A stretch of DNA of 19,544 bases, taken from NCBI GenBank assembly GCA_002313415.1, contig DCBH01000074.1:12335-31878 (forward strand), written 5' to 3'. The number at the start of each line of letters is the position of its first letter. Position 1 is the first letter of the stretch. The position numbers and the translations under genes were made by a program. Below, one piece after another: positions 1 through 7,881 of the stretch. This stretch comes from Flavobacteriales bacterium UBA1112 (lineage in GTDB: Bacteria > Bacteroidota > Bacteroidia > Flavobacteriales_D > Sanyastnellaceae). A model generated the notes under the pieces. That model was given only the letters and a program-made list of their open reading frames with translations, ran no database searches and was not told the origin of the DNA.

Positions 1-326
1 GCAGCCTCAAAAGCGGACTTGTAAGCTGCATCCACTTTGGATGCCAAAAGCAACTCATGCAGGTGAGCCAACTCCATCAATGTTTCTTGAACCAATGAAG
101 AATGACCATGCTCCATGGCACTGTTGTTCCGCATCGAATGTGCCATGTTCAACAGCCATTTTCCCTCCTCTTCAGGATCTGTGCCCTCCATTTCTGCTTG
201 TTGCTCTGACCACTTCTGGATAATTTGAGGTTGAAATTGCGCTGCGCGCACAAGATCTTCCATTTGAAGGCAGTACAAGACATAATCGACAATGTGCTCC
301 TGCTTTTTTCGGTGCGAAATGGTCAT
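1..326 (-). CDS. DUF4924 family protein (partial, C-terminus beyond window)
   Basis: An open frame runs from ATG 326-324 to the window edge, 108 codons without a stop, so the C-terminus is missing. The N-terminus (MTISHRKKQEHIVDYVLYCL, then QMEDLVRA) resembles DUF4924 proteins of Bacteroidota, which begin with a similar 'I.eYlLYmwQ.EDLiRa' helix; the rest looks helical, charged and soluble, with no signal peptide or membrane segment. No biochemical role is known for this family to my knowledge. The start overlaps the stop of the upstream OmpH-like gene in an ATGA, so translation is probably coupled and the two are co-transcribed. The family call rests on remembered N-terminal similarity, not on a search. 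Confidence 0.75.
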   Translation of the reverse strand, partial: MTISHRKKQEHIVDYVLYCLQMEDLVRAAQFQPQIIQKWSEQQAEMEGTDPEEEGKWLLNMAHSMRNNSAMEHGHSSLVQETLMELAHLHELLLASKVDAAYKSAFEA

Positions 327-958
327 TGGTCCGTGGAGTTTCCCTCTGCTTCCAAATGCGATTGAATGGGCGCGTGATGAGATTCATTGACTCGATTCAA
401 CACCTCAGAGGTGATGTCCCATGGCTCTGAACCGTAAAGCACACCTTCCCCACTGAGGCCCCAATTCAACACGTAATCGATGCCCTCCTCACGCGCGTGG
501 TCCTCCAAATGACTTCGAAGCGCTTGGGCGATGACTGCTTGCATGTTCTGTTCTGCGACAAGCATGTCTTGCTCAGCAGCTCGTTGCAGTGCCCTCAATT
601 CCTCCTCCAACTCCATGACGCGACGCTGAGCAATGCCCAATTCGTCCTCGGACGCTTGACCACTGTTGGCGTAAGAAAGCAATTCTTGCGCCTCTTCTTG
701 AAGGGGAAGTGCATCCTCTTGCAACTGCTTTTCACGTGCATCCATTTGCATTTCAAAGTTGGCCTGCATGGTTTGCACAAGCGCCATGCCACGCTGCAAA
801 CTGTCACCATGGACAAAAGCCACAACAGGACCAACTCCAGCAGCTGAGCGCGCTGCAGCTGTTGACGTGTCACCAATCGAGGTCCATGTCAGCGCAATCA
901 GCCAAGCGAATCCCACACCGACAACAGGCCAAAAAACAGAAGGAGTTACATGTTTCAT
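323..958 (-). CDS. OmpH/Skp family periplasmic chaperone-like protein
   Basis: A 211-residue protein. Residues about 8-27 form a hydrophobic signal peptide or N-terminal anchor. Next comes the stretch VGPVVAFVHGDSLQRGMALV (43-62), which matches the OmpH opening pattern 'ia.Vn.dsll..y'. A long, charged, Gln/Glu/Ala-rich helix (about 65-155) follows, as expected for the coiled-coil tentacles of Skp, and then a short mixed tail. Skp-type proteins are trimeric periplasmic holdases for outer-membrane proteins; many Bacteroidota carry several diverged paralogues with an uncleaved anchor, and this looks like one of them. ATGA overlaps at both ends tie it to a small hypothetical gene upstream and a DUF4924 gene downstream. 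I am confident of the family, less so of true chaperone activity. Confidence 0.8.
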   Translation of the reverse strand: MKHVTPSVFWPVVGVGFAWLIALTWTSIGDTSTAAARSAAGVGPVVAFVHGDSLQRGMALVQTMQANFEMQMDAREKQLQEDALPLQEEAQELLSYANSGQASEDELGIAQRRVMELEEELRALQRAAEQDMLVAEQNMQAVIAQALRSHLEDHAREEGIDYVLNWGLSGEGVLYGSEPWDITSEVLNRVNESHHAPIQSHLEAEGNSTDQ

Positions 959-1188
959 GTCGAAGGCAAATGTTCGAGGTATTGGGTGCGCATGTCGACA
1001 AACCGCATCAAAACACCTTCCGACAACTCGAATCCAAACGCCTCAATCTCCTGCAAGGTGTAGTCTGATTCGGCATACTTAAAAGACTGCTCGTAGCGGT
1101 CGAGCTCATATCGCAGCCTGAACTGACCGTTGTAAGAATGCACGGTAATACGCATCAACGGATGCGGAATGTGGGCGATTTCACGCAT
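955..1188 (-). CDS. Small hypothetical protein, first gene of OmpH/DUF4924 operon
   Basis: This encodes 77 residues from ATG 1188 (MREIAHIPHPLMRITVHSYN...). An in-frame TTG five codons upstream (1203) is possible, but the ATG is preferred. There is no signal peptide or membrane segment. The N-terminal half alternates polar and hydrophobic residues like beta strands (RITVHSYNGQFRLRYEL), and the C-terminal half looks helical. I recognise no domain or catalytic motif. Small proteins beginning MREI..IPHP seem familiar from Bacteroidota genomes, but I cannot name the family. The stop overlaps the OmpH-like start in an ATGA, so it is very likely the leading gene of a three-gene coupled operon. Treat the function as unknown. 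Confidence 0.7.
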   Translation of the reverse strand: MREIAHIPHPLMRITVHSYNGQFRLRYELDRYEQSFKYAESDYTLQEIEAFGFELSEGVLMRFVDMRTQYLEHLPST

Positions 1189-1219
1189 GGTGTGAAGATA
1201 CAAGGGCCAACGTATGGAC

Positions 1220-1227
1220 TACCTTTG
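1220..1227 (+). promoter_or_regulatory. Candidate Bacteroidota -7 element for the TonB-dependent receptor
   Basis: TACCTTTG fits the Bacteroidota TAnnTTTG -7 consensus and lies about 60 bases before the preferred ATG at 1287. No good TTG is seen at the expected -33 distance, so this is a weak call. Confidence 0.3.
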
Positions 1228-1286
1228 ATGCGTCCCTGTCTCACCAAAGGTTTTAAACAACGGTCTTGCCCAGACTTCCCCTGTCG

Positions 1287-3851
1287 ATGACACAACTCCT
1301 ATTGCCATTCTTCCGCGCAAATGTGGTCGTGACTTTGGTCCTTGCGTCAACTTTGTCCGTTCAAGGACAAACAGGGAGACCTGGAGGAGGAAAAGGTAGA
1401 CCGGGAGGTCCGCAGGGTCCCAAACCCAAAATAGGGCTAGCTTTGGGCAAGGTCATAGATGCCTCTTCGAGCGCAGCCCTCCCCTTCGCTTCAGTTGTAC
1501 TCACCAGCCTACGGGACAGCTCTGTGGTGGAGGGTACTTTGACTGATGATGACGGATCCTTTGACCTTCGGGAGATTGAGGTGGGACGTTATGTTCTCGA
1601 GGTGCGTTTCCCGGGATACAAAACCTACCGCAGTGAACCGCATTCATTCCTTCCTCGCAAACCCGAAACACTCAAGTGGCAATTGGGTGACGTCTTCCTC
1701 GAGACAGACATCACAGCCATTGATGAGGCCGTGGTTGTGGAGCAAGCTTCAGTGATGGAGATGAAAGTCGATCGCAAAGTATTTTACGTGGGCAATGATC
1801 TGACCAACCGTGGCGGAAACACAACGGAATTGCTCGAGAACATTCCTTCTGTGGCTGTCGACATCGAGGGAAACATCACTTTGCGAGGTTCCTCAGGCGT
1901 ACAAATTCTCATTGACGGACGACCCTCTGGACTGGCGGGAGGCGCACGAGAAGCATTTCTCGAATCCCTACCTGCCAGCGCAGTTGACCGTGTGGAACTC
2001 ATCACCAATCCAAGTGCTCGATTCGATCCGGATGGAACCGCAGGCATTCTCAACATCGTTCTCAAGAAAAACAGGCTTGAGGGAGTGAGTGGGCAACTGC
2101 AGGCCACGTATGGAACAGGCGACAACCACGATGCAAACGCGAGCATCAACTACCGGAACAGCGCAATTTCTGTCAGCATCAATTTGGGATGGAATGATCG
2201 ATACAGCTTTATGGCAGGAGAAACCGATCGGACCCAATTTTGGTCGGGTGATTCTACATCTGTCTCTTTTGTCAATCGTCCCGGGGATTCACACCGCGGA
2301 AGCTTGTCAAGGTCATTCAAATTTGACTGGCGTGCAAACGAATACTGGACCCTCTTTGCAGGAGTCAACGGCAATGTGGGAATCCGCGACGGGTGGGATT
2401 CTACATTCACAGCAGAACAGTGGACCGGTGGGGATTTCAACGGGCTCAATACGGCGGCGCTTCGGGTGGAGGAGAGCACACGTGACTCCAGAGGTGGCGA
2501 CACCTTTTTTGGTTTCGAACGGACTTTCGGTTCGCGAGACCACAAGTGGACCGCGGATTTGCGAAGGTCGTACAACATGCAAGATGGACACACCGATTTT
2601 GTGGATGTCAGTCTTGTCAATGGAACAACCACGCCTGACGTTCAAACATTCAATGCCCAAGATGTGCGAAACGAAAGGTGGCTCGCGCAAACTGACTACG
2701 AACAGCCTTGGGGTAAAAATGGCAAACTCGAAGTCGGTCTCAAAAGCACGTTGAACAACGACAATTCCTCGTTTGACTACACAGAGGCCGACAGCCTCCT
2801 GCTCACCGATGGCATCTACATTCCTGTAGGTCTAGATACTGTGGACTACTCATTTGTGTACGACGAGCAAATTCATGCTGCCTACCTCACAGCAGGACAG
2901 ACCATCGGCTTTGTCGGTTTTCAAGCAGGTCTGCGCGCTGAGCAAGCATACACATCAGCCAGATTGGAAGGAGAAGGCAACCTACAATCTGAACCGTTCA
3001 AGAACGATTACTTCAGCCTCTACCCCTCGGCAAATGTCTTCATAGAAACAGATGGTGAAAACACGTGGAGCGCGAGTTACAGCAGACGTGTCAACCGTCC
3101 TCGCGGTCGACAATTGAATCCATACTTGGACATGTCCGATCCGCGTAACATTCGAAGTGGCAATCCATTTTTACTCCCAGAATACACCAACAGCTACGAA
3201 GTCGCACACCAATGGCGACGTGGCAAGACAAGCATCACATCATCCCTGTTTTTCAAAGACACTCGAGATGTGATTCGTCGATTCACCGCTGCAGATACCG
3301 CCACAGGGATTTTGTTGTCCAACTTTCAAAACCTCGGGCGGCAACACAACGAAGGGTTGGAAGTGGCATTGATGATGCCTCTTGGGAAAACCGGCCGATT
3401 GAATTGGACAGCCAGTGCCTACCGCGTCGTCAACGATGGAACTCGCCTTGAATCTCCTTTCAGTTCTTCAGGATTTAGCTGGTCGAGCCGCTTCTTTGCC
3501 TCTTGGACTTTGGGTAAGGATTGGAAATTGCAAGCCAACAGTTTCATTCGAGGTGCGGCGGTCAACCCGCAAGGGCGTTTCAACGGATTTGCAACTCTGA
3601 ATCTGGCAGCAAGCCGGGATTTGGCCGGAGACCATTGGCAAATCACAGTGCAAGCCAAAGACGTTTTCAACACACGGCGATGGTCTTACTCTACGCGCAC
3701 CATCGATTTTCAACAAGAGGTATGGCGGCAGCGAGAGAGCCGAAACGTCTATGTCACTCTGCAGTACAAATTTGGGAAAATGGACGAGCGCAATCGCAGG
3801 GGCTCAGGAAGCCCCCGAGGTGGAGACGGTGACGACTTCATGATGGAGTGA
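1287..3851 (+). CDS. TonB-dependent receptor, outer membrane beta-barrel family 3 type
   Basis: This encodes 854 residues from ATG 1287; an upstream in-frame TTG at 1266 is less likely because the ATG directly starts a good signal peptide (MTQLLLPFFRANVVVTLVLA, cleavage near VQG-QT). In order: a Gly/Pro-rich linker (about 29-47), a carboxypeptidase-regulatory-like beta domain (about 48-125, with TDDDGSFDL and GRYVLEVRFPGYKTY), a TonB plug (about 160-270, with NIPSVAVDIEGNITLRGSSG, then ILIDGRPSG and NPSARFDPDGTAGILNIVLK), and a long barrel. The tail is basic then acidic, ending GGDGDDFMME, in place of the usual terminal aromatic residue. The architecture matches Bacteroidota receptors with the beta-barrel family 3 domain, whose substrates are mostly unknown. 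No SusD partner is adjacent, so a glycan SusC role is unlikely. The last 48 bases overlap the convergent GNAT-like gene. Confidence 0.9.
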   Translation: MTQLLLPFFRANVVVTLVLASTLSVQGQTGRPGGGKGRPGGPQGPKPKIGLALGKVIDASSSAALPFASVVLTSLRDSSVVEGTLTDDDGSFDLREIEVGRYVLEVRFPGYKTYRSEPHSFLPRKPETLKWQLGDVFLETDITAIDEAVVVEQASVMEMKVDRKVFYVGNDLTNRGGNTTELLENIPSVAVDIEGNITLRGSSGVQILIDGRPSGLAGGAREAFLESLPASAVDRVELITNPSARFDPDGTAGILNIVLKKNRLEGVSGQLQATYGTGDNHDANASINYRNSAISVSINLGWNDRYSFMAGETDRTQFWSGDSTSVSFVNRPGDSHRGSLSRSFKFDWRANEYWTLFAGVNGNVGIRDGWDSTFTAEQWTGGDFNGLNTAALRVEESTRDSRGGDTFFGFERTFGSRDHKWTADLRRSYNMQDGHTDFVDVSLVNGTTTPDVQTFNAQDVRNERWLAQTDYEQPWGKNGKLEVGLKSTLNNDNSSFDYTEADSLLLTDGIYIPVGLDTVDYSFVYDEQIHAAYLTAGQTIGFVGFQAGLRAEQAYTSARLEGEGNLQSEPFKNDYFSLYPSANVFIETDGENTWSASYSRRVNRPRGRQLNPYLDMSDPRNIRSGNPFLLPEYTNSYEVAHQWRRGKTSITSSLFFKDTRDVIRRFTAADTATGILLSNFQNLGRQHNEGLEVALMMPLGKTGRLNWTASAYRVVNDGTRLESPFSSSGFSWSSRFFASWTLGKDWKLQANSFIRGAAVNPQGRFNGFATLNLAASRDLAGDHWQITVQAKDVFNTRRWSYSTRTIDFQQEVWRQRESRNVYVTLQYKFGKMDERNRRGSGSPRGGDGDDFMME

Positions 3852-5057
3852 CGGTTTAGATGTCGTCTGGGCCGCCTTAGACTCTTCTTTCCACGCGCGC
3901 TTCAGCGCAACTTGTTTGGGGGTACTGGTTTTGCCAACCCATCGCGCCAAGGTGTGGATGACGGGGTTTTGCATCTTGACACTTAGGACGAGACGCTTCG
4001 GCTCAGCGCCGAGCGATGCCTTGATGTCAAGGGCAGTCCGACCAAGGTTGACTGTGGCACACCCCTCCTCAATGCCCCAACGTATGAATTCCACCAGCAT
4101 TCGCTGATACAATGCATGAGACTTGTTGTGTTTTCCGTCGAATCCAACGAAAAAAGCTTCGACTTCATTCCCATCGCACATGCCGCAATGGAAGCCGATG
4201 ACCTCCTCATCCAATTTGGCAACCCACACTTGAAATGAATCACCCATTTCTTCTTTGAGGGCAATCAAATCCTCGGGATGCAAGCACCCCATACGAAACG
4301 CCGCGCGGCCGAAGACTTTCAAATACAACGCATGAAGGTCATCCGCCATGGAGTGAATCTCTTCAAGACTCAACACCGAAAAGGTCAGCAACTCAGACAA
4401 TTTCAAGATGCGTTTGACTTTGGTTCGCGATTTGGTTCGCATGTCAGCCAAATAATCCTCCCAGCTGTCTCGGCCCACAAGTGACACCCTCATCACAGGG
4501 TCGAACTCCAAATCCACCCAATCCGATCCCCAACGTGATTTACCCGAAAGCTTATGGCCACTGGCCCAAGCATGATTTGAGGGCTCATCTTTGACGACCG
4601 ATGTGGGCGGAACGGACTCCGCATCACCAAGTGCAGGAAGTGCAAGCAAGGATTGGAGACAAGCGCCCTCATCGACTTGGGCAGAAAAACGGTAACCATG
4701 GGGACCACTTGCCAAGGGCGTTCCAATGACGCGAACACCAAATCGGAAACCACCCTTTCGATACAGCCAGCGTTTGGCCCAATTGAATCCCACTGAGCCT
4801 TCCAAAAAATCATCCACGCCCTGACTGATCGCCTCGCTGTCTTCCATCACGGCAACGCCATGTATTTTCTCATCTGAATCAGCCCACATTGCAGCCAACA
4901 TCTTTCGTGCAGGACTTTTTAACCCAGCCCTAACCGCAACTGATGAGAGATGAATGCTGGAGTCTTCAAAACCCTCGAGAAACTCGCCCCAGGCTTTCCA
5001 TTGCTTCTCGGTAAATCCAGAAATCCGTTCAGTGGTGCTTAATGTCAGGCGAATCAT
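3804..5057 (-). CDS. GNAT/FemAB-like acyltransferase family protein
   Basis: A soluble protein of 417 residues. The N-terminal half (about 1-190) is diverged. The C-terminal half resembles a GNAT-fold Acetyltransf_6 / FemAB-like domain: the basic stretch WEDYLADMRTKSRTKVKRIL near residue 200, the strand VWVAKLDEEVIGFHCGMC, the helix HALYQRMLVEFIRWGIEEGC, and the closing strand NLGRTALDIKASLGAEP. Such proteins transfer acyl or aminoacyl groups in envelope, peptidoglycan or polysaccharide work, but the substrate cannot be read here. It lies 47 bp downstream of the YfhO-like gene on the same strand and is probably the last gene of the carB run. The final 16 codons overlap the convergent receptor gene; that tail (Thr/Ser-rich) looks unstructured. 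Family confidence is moderate, function low. Confidence 0.65.
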   Translation of the reverse strand: MIRLTLSTTERISGFTEKQWKAWGEFLEGFEDSSIHLSSVAVRAGLKSPARKMLAAMWADSDEKIHGVAVMEDSEAISQGVDDFLEGSVGFNWAKRWLYRKGGFRFGVRVIGTPLASGPHGYRFSAQVDEGACLQSLLALPALGDAESVPPTSVVKDEPSNHAWASGHKLSGKSRWGSDWVDLEFDPVMRVSLVGRDSWEDYLADMRTKSRTKVKRILKLSELLTFSVLSLEEIHSMADDLHALYLKVFGRAAFRMGCLHPEDLIALKEEMGDSFQVWVAKLDEEVIGFHCGMCDGNEVEAFFVGFDGKHNKSHALYQRMLVEFIRWGIEEGCATVNLGRTALDIKASLGAEPKRLVLSVKMQNPVIHTLARWVGKTSTPKQVALKRAWKEESKAAQTTSKPSLHHEVVTVSTSGAS

Positions 5058-5104
5058 GCTGTTGGCTTAACCTCCTCGGGCAATCAATGTTCAAGCCGAT
5101 GCAA

Positions 5105-7621
5105 TCACATCCACGATTCGCGACGGTGCATCCACGTGCATAGGGCAAGGAGCATCACCCAAAGTAAGGACCCCGCACGACTCAATCCTTGGGCTGTTCC
5201 CCAGCCTTCTGGCTTGAAGGCCATTTGAACTTCGTGGCTTCCGGCAGGAACTTTCAGTGCGGTCAGCAAAGAATTGACACGCACCAATGAAACGGGTGAT
5301 CCATCCACTGTGGCAGTCCAACCAGAAGGATAGTACACCTCACTAAGCACGAGGAGACCGCCCTTTTCTGAAGACACCTCATAAGTTGAACCGTCGGGAT
5401 GATATTGTTTCAAAGCCACCTCCGTCTTGCCTGGAGCACCGACGGCACCTAACACGGATTCAAATTCTCGATGCACCACAGCGGATTGTTTGGGATTCAA
5501 ATCTGCAACAGCTCCAATTTCCTGCTCTGAAGTGTCGACCCATTTTAACTCATCGACAAACCATGCTGGACCCATCGCCCCAAGGAAAGGCAATGGTTGC
5601 TCCGCACCCGGAAGCAGGATATACTTGGTATTCAACATAGACAGTCCAGGTGCCAAATCAGCTTCGAGATTGAAGTTTCCCGATTGGATGTTCTGAATGA
5701 TTGAAGTGCGTTCGGGAGTCAACACCCTTTCGATGAACTCTTGATAGCGTCTCAGTTTGGCCCCGTGATACCCTCCAACTGACTTGTGGAAATAGGAAGT
5801 TCGCGCATCGTTGAATGGATTGGCCAAATCAAACACCCGATAATGACTGTTGGCATTCAACACCTCAAACGCAGCAGCATCGATGACCCGACTGAACCGT
5901 CGTGTAAGCTTCGCATCTAAATGATCTGCCCAGCGTTTTTGGGCCGCGTTCCATTGTGCATCAAAGTCTGAAATTCCCTGCCGCTCTTGAGCCAGGATGG
6001 CACGGTCCGCAGCAGTCGCCTCAAAGGGGAAGCGCTTGTCCATGTTCGATACGTAATTCGACTCGCTGAGATAACGACCGTTCACCGTCATCATGTCGAG
6101 AGCAACAATCAATGCCATCCCAAGCACCACCCACTCTGTCCTGAGCCACTGCTTTACCAAGGCCAAAGTGGCTGTCAAGCCCACCAACGCAAAACCAAGG
6201 GCACGCAGGACGTCCTCTCTAAACATGTCAATGCGCATGTTGACCACGCGTTTGCCAAGTTGCTCCAAGGCTGAATCAGGGCGAATGCTCGACGTGAAGT
6301 CAAACCACGTTTCAGGCATTGCGTAAAATGCGAGAAAGACCACTACAGCTGCGCTTGACCCAAAGGCCCACCGCTTCCAATGCTTCGCATTGTCTGGCCT
6401 ACTCATTTCGTGCAGAGCCATGGCTGCACCCACGGGAACTACAATCTGCACAAGAACAAGCATCATTTTGGTGTCGCGGAATTTGTTGAAGAGCGGCACA
6501 CTGTCCAAGAAAAATGAGGTCAAACCGGTCGCATCACGCCACGACAATACAACGGCCAGAATCGATACGGCAAGCAAGGGCCATCGCAACCAAGATGAAC
6601 CAACCAAGAACCACGTCAAGCACAGTGAAAAAGCCAACGCACCGAAGTAAAATGCACCTCCACTGAATCGTTGTTCTCCCCAATAAAGTTGGTCGTTTCC
6701 GCCCTTCACGTCTGGTATTGCGATGCTCCACCACTCTCCTCTCGCCATGCTGTATTCAAGTATGTAATCGCGATCTAGCCCATCTTGAAGTGTTTCGCTT
6801 TGTGTTTCAGTGCTTCCCAAGTTCGCTTTCCCACGGGTGGTGAACTCAGAATACTGTTCTGTCAAGGCCAATTGACCTGTTTGAGGCAAAACAGCCAAAA
6901 CCCCAGCAAGAGCAAGCAAGCCTGTGGTCCTCGAAATCGCAGTCAGTTCTCCAATGACCGCAGCCCGAATCCAAACCGCAACACTCACGGCTGCAAGTAA
7001 AAAGAGGAGGTAGTAGGTCATTTGGACGTGGTCTGCCTGCAAATGCAATGCTGCAAACAAGGCAGCCACACCAGCTCCAGCCCACATGCGCCCTTCAAAT
7101 GCCAAAACCACACCGGCCAACACGCCGGGCATGGTGGCGATGGCCCTCACCTTCGTCGCATGTCCTGCGGCGAGATAAAGCACATTCAAACTTGACAGAC
7201 CAAACCCCAGTCCCAACAAAAGTGACAACCACGGTGACAACCCAAGACACAATCCAAGTACATACGCCGAAATCATCGCCACAAACACAGTCCCCACTTC
7301 AATCGGCATCGCTTTGCGAATGGCCATCCAAGTCCACTTCGGTGCGGTCTCAATGTCTGTTCCTGTAATTTGAATGGTCGGCATCCCTCCAAACATGCTG
7401 TCCGTCCAATGCGGGACCTGACCATCCCGTTTTTGGATGTCTCTCGACTCCTTCGACATCCCGATGTTGTTCTGTATGTCTCCCTGATTCAGTCTTTTGT
7501 CTTTCAACATTGCAGGAGACAGCAACATGGACGCAGCAAAAAACATCGCCACAACCGAAATCAAGTGGGGCAAAGCTGCCGGGAGCATCGCACGAAAATC
7601 GAAAGAGGTCATGTTTTGCAA
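5105..7621 (-). CDS. YfhO family polytopic membrane protein (GT-C-like)
   Basis: This 838-residue protein has many hydrophobic segments: one near 10-35, a dense block at about 105-260, and others near 325-445 and 465-500. A C-terminal soluble domain ends in a final membrane helix around 815-830. The N-terminal loop HWTDSMFGGMPTIQI and the C-terminal beta module VLSEVYYPSGWTATVDG, followed by ALKVPAGSHEVQMAFKP, are hallmarks of the YfhO family. YfhO proteins are GT-C-like; in Firmicutes they are linked to glycosylation of cell-envelope polymers with lipid-linked sugars. The role in Bacteroidota is unproven; transfer of a sugar to an envelope glycan or lipid is the reasonable inference. It lies 38 bp after the DUF4834 gene and 47 bp before the acyltransferase gene. 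The ATG three codons in (7612) is an alternative start. Confidence 0.85.
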   Translation of the reverse strand: MQNMTSFDFRAMLPAALPHLISVVAMFFAASMLLSPAMLKDKRLNQGDIQNNIGMSKESRDIQKRDGQVPHWTDSMFGGMPTIQITGTDIETAPKWTWMAIRKAMPIEVGTVFVAMISAYVLGLCLGLSPWLSLLLGLGFGLSSLNVLYLAAGHATKVRAIATMPGVLAGVVLAFEGRMWAGAGVAALFAALHLQADHVQMTYYLLFLLAAVSVAVWIRAAVIGELTAISRTTGLLALAGVLAVLPQTGQLALTEQYSEFTTRGKANLGSTETQSETLQDGLDRDYILEYSMARGEWWSIAIPDVKGGNDQLYWGEQRFSGGAFYFGALAFSLCLTWFLVGSSWLRWPLLAVSILAVVLSWRDATGLTSFFLDSVPLFNKFRDTKMMLVLVQIVVPVGAAMALHEMSRPDNAKHWKRWAFGSSAAVVVFLAFYAMPETWFDFTSSIRPDSALEQLGKRVVNMRIDMFREDVLRALGFALVGLTATLALVKQWLRTEWVVLGMALIVALDMMTVNGRYLSESNYVSNMDKRFPFEATAADRAILAQERQGISDFDAQWNAAQKRWADHLDAKLTRRFSRVIDAAAFEVLNANSHYRVFDLANPFNDARTSYFHKSVGGYHGAKLRRYQEFIERVLTPERTSIIQNIQSGNFNLEADLAPGLSMLNTKYILLPGAEQPLPFLGAMGPAWFVDELKWVDTSEQEIGAVADLNPKQSAVVHREFESVLGAVGAPGKTEVALKQYHPDGSTYEVSSEKGGLLVLSEVYYPSGWTATVDGSPVSLVRVNSLLTALKVPAGSHEVQMAFKPEGWGTAQGLSRAGSLLWVMLLALCTWMHRRESWM

Positions 7622-7659
7622 GTTAAAGTGAGGTCACGCCTTCTTCGTCAGACTTAAAA

Positions 7660-7866
7660 TCAATCTTGGACTTCCTCGAAATCAACGTACTCCCCTTCTT
7701 TTGCATCGTTTGCACGTCGTTTTCTCTCTTGGTCCCCAGGTCGTCTTGGAGCGCGGCGAAAGTGTTGATTCGACTTTCGATGGCCACCAAAGACACCATC
7801 AAGCCAACGCCAGATGAACCAAACACCGACGATGTAAGCCACAGTACGAAGCAGTCCAAAAAGCAT
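7660..7866 (-). CDS. DUF4834 family small membrane protein
   Basis: This encodes 68 residues from ATG 7866. A single hydrophobic segment (about 2-24, LFGLLRTVAYIVGVWFIWRW) is followed by a strongly basic linker (30-52) and ends in GEYVDFEEVQD. A short membrane anchor plus a terminal 'GEYVDFEE' motif is characteristic of DUF4834, a small Bacteroidota family without known function. The gene starts 15 bp after the carB stop and ends 38 bp before the YfhO-like gene, all on the same strand, so it is probably co-transcribed with both. An overlapping longer frame at 7623-7859 lacks this motif and is taken as a shadow. Confidence 0.75.
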   Translation of the reverse strand: MLFGLLRTVAYIVGVWFIWRWLDGVFGGHRKSNQHFRRAPRRPGDQERKRRANDAKEGEYVDFEEVQD

Positions 7867-7881
7867 CTAACGAAGGTCGGC

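Noticed and set aside
172..387. 71-codon minus-strand frame at the left edge
   Set aside because: It overlaps the DUF4924 frame and the OmpH-like C-terminus in another frame and has no protein-like features.
2089..2754. 221-codon plus-strand frame inside the first receptor gene
   Set aside because: Out-of-frame shadow with no domain; the receptor frame is continuous and well supported.
7623..7859. 78-codon minus-strand frame overlapping the DUF4834 gene
   Set aside because: The other frame (7660-7866) has the membrane anchor plus the terminal GEYVDFEE motif of DUF4834.
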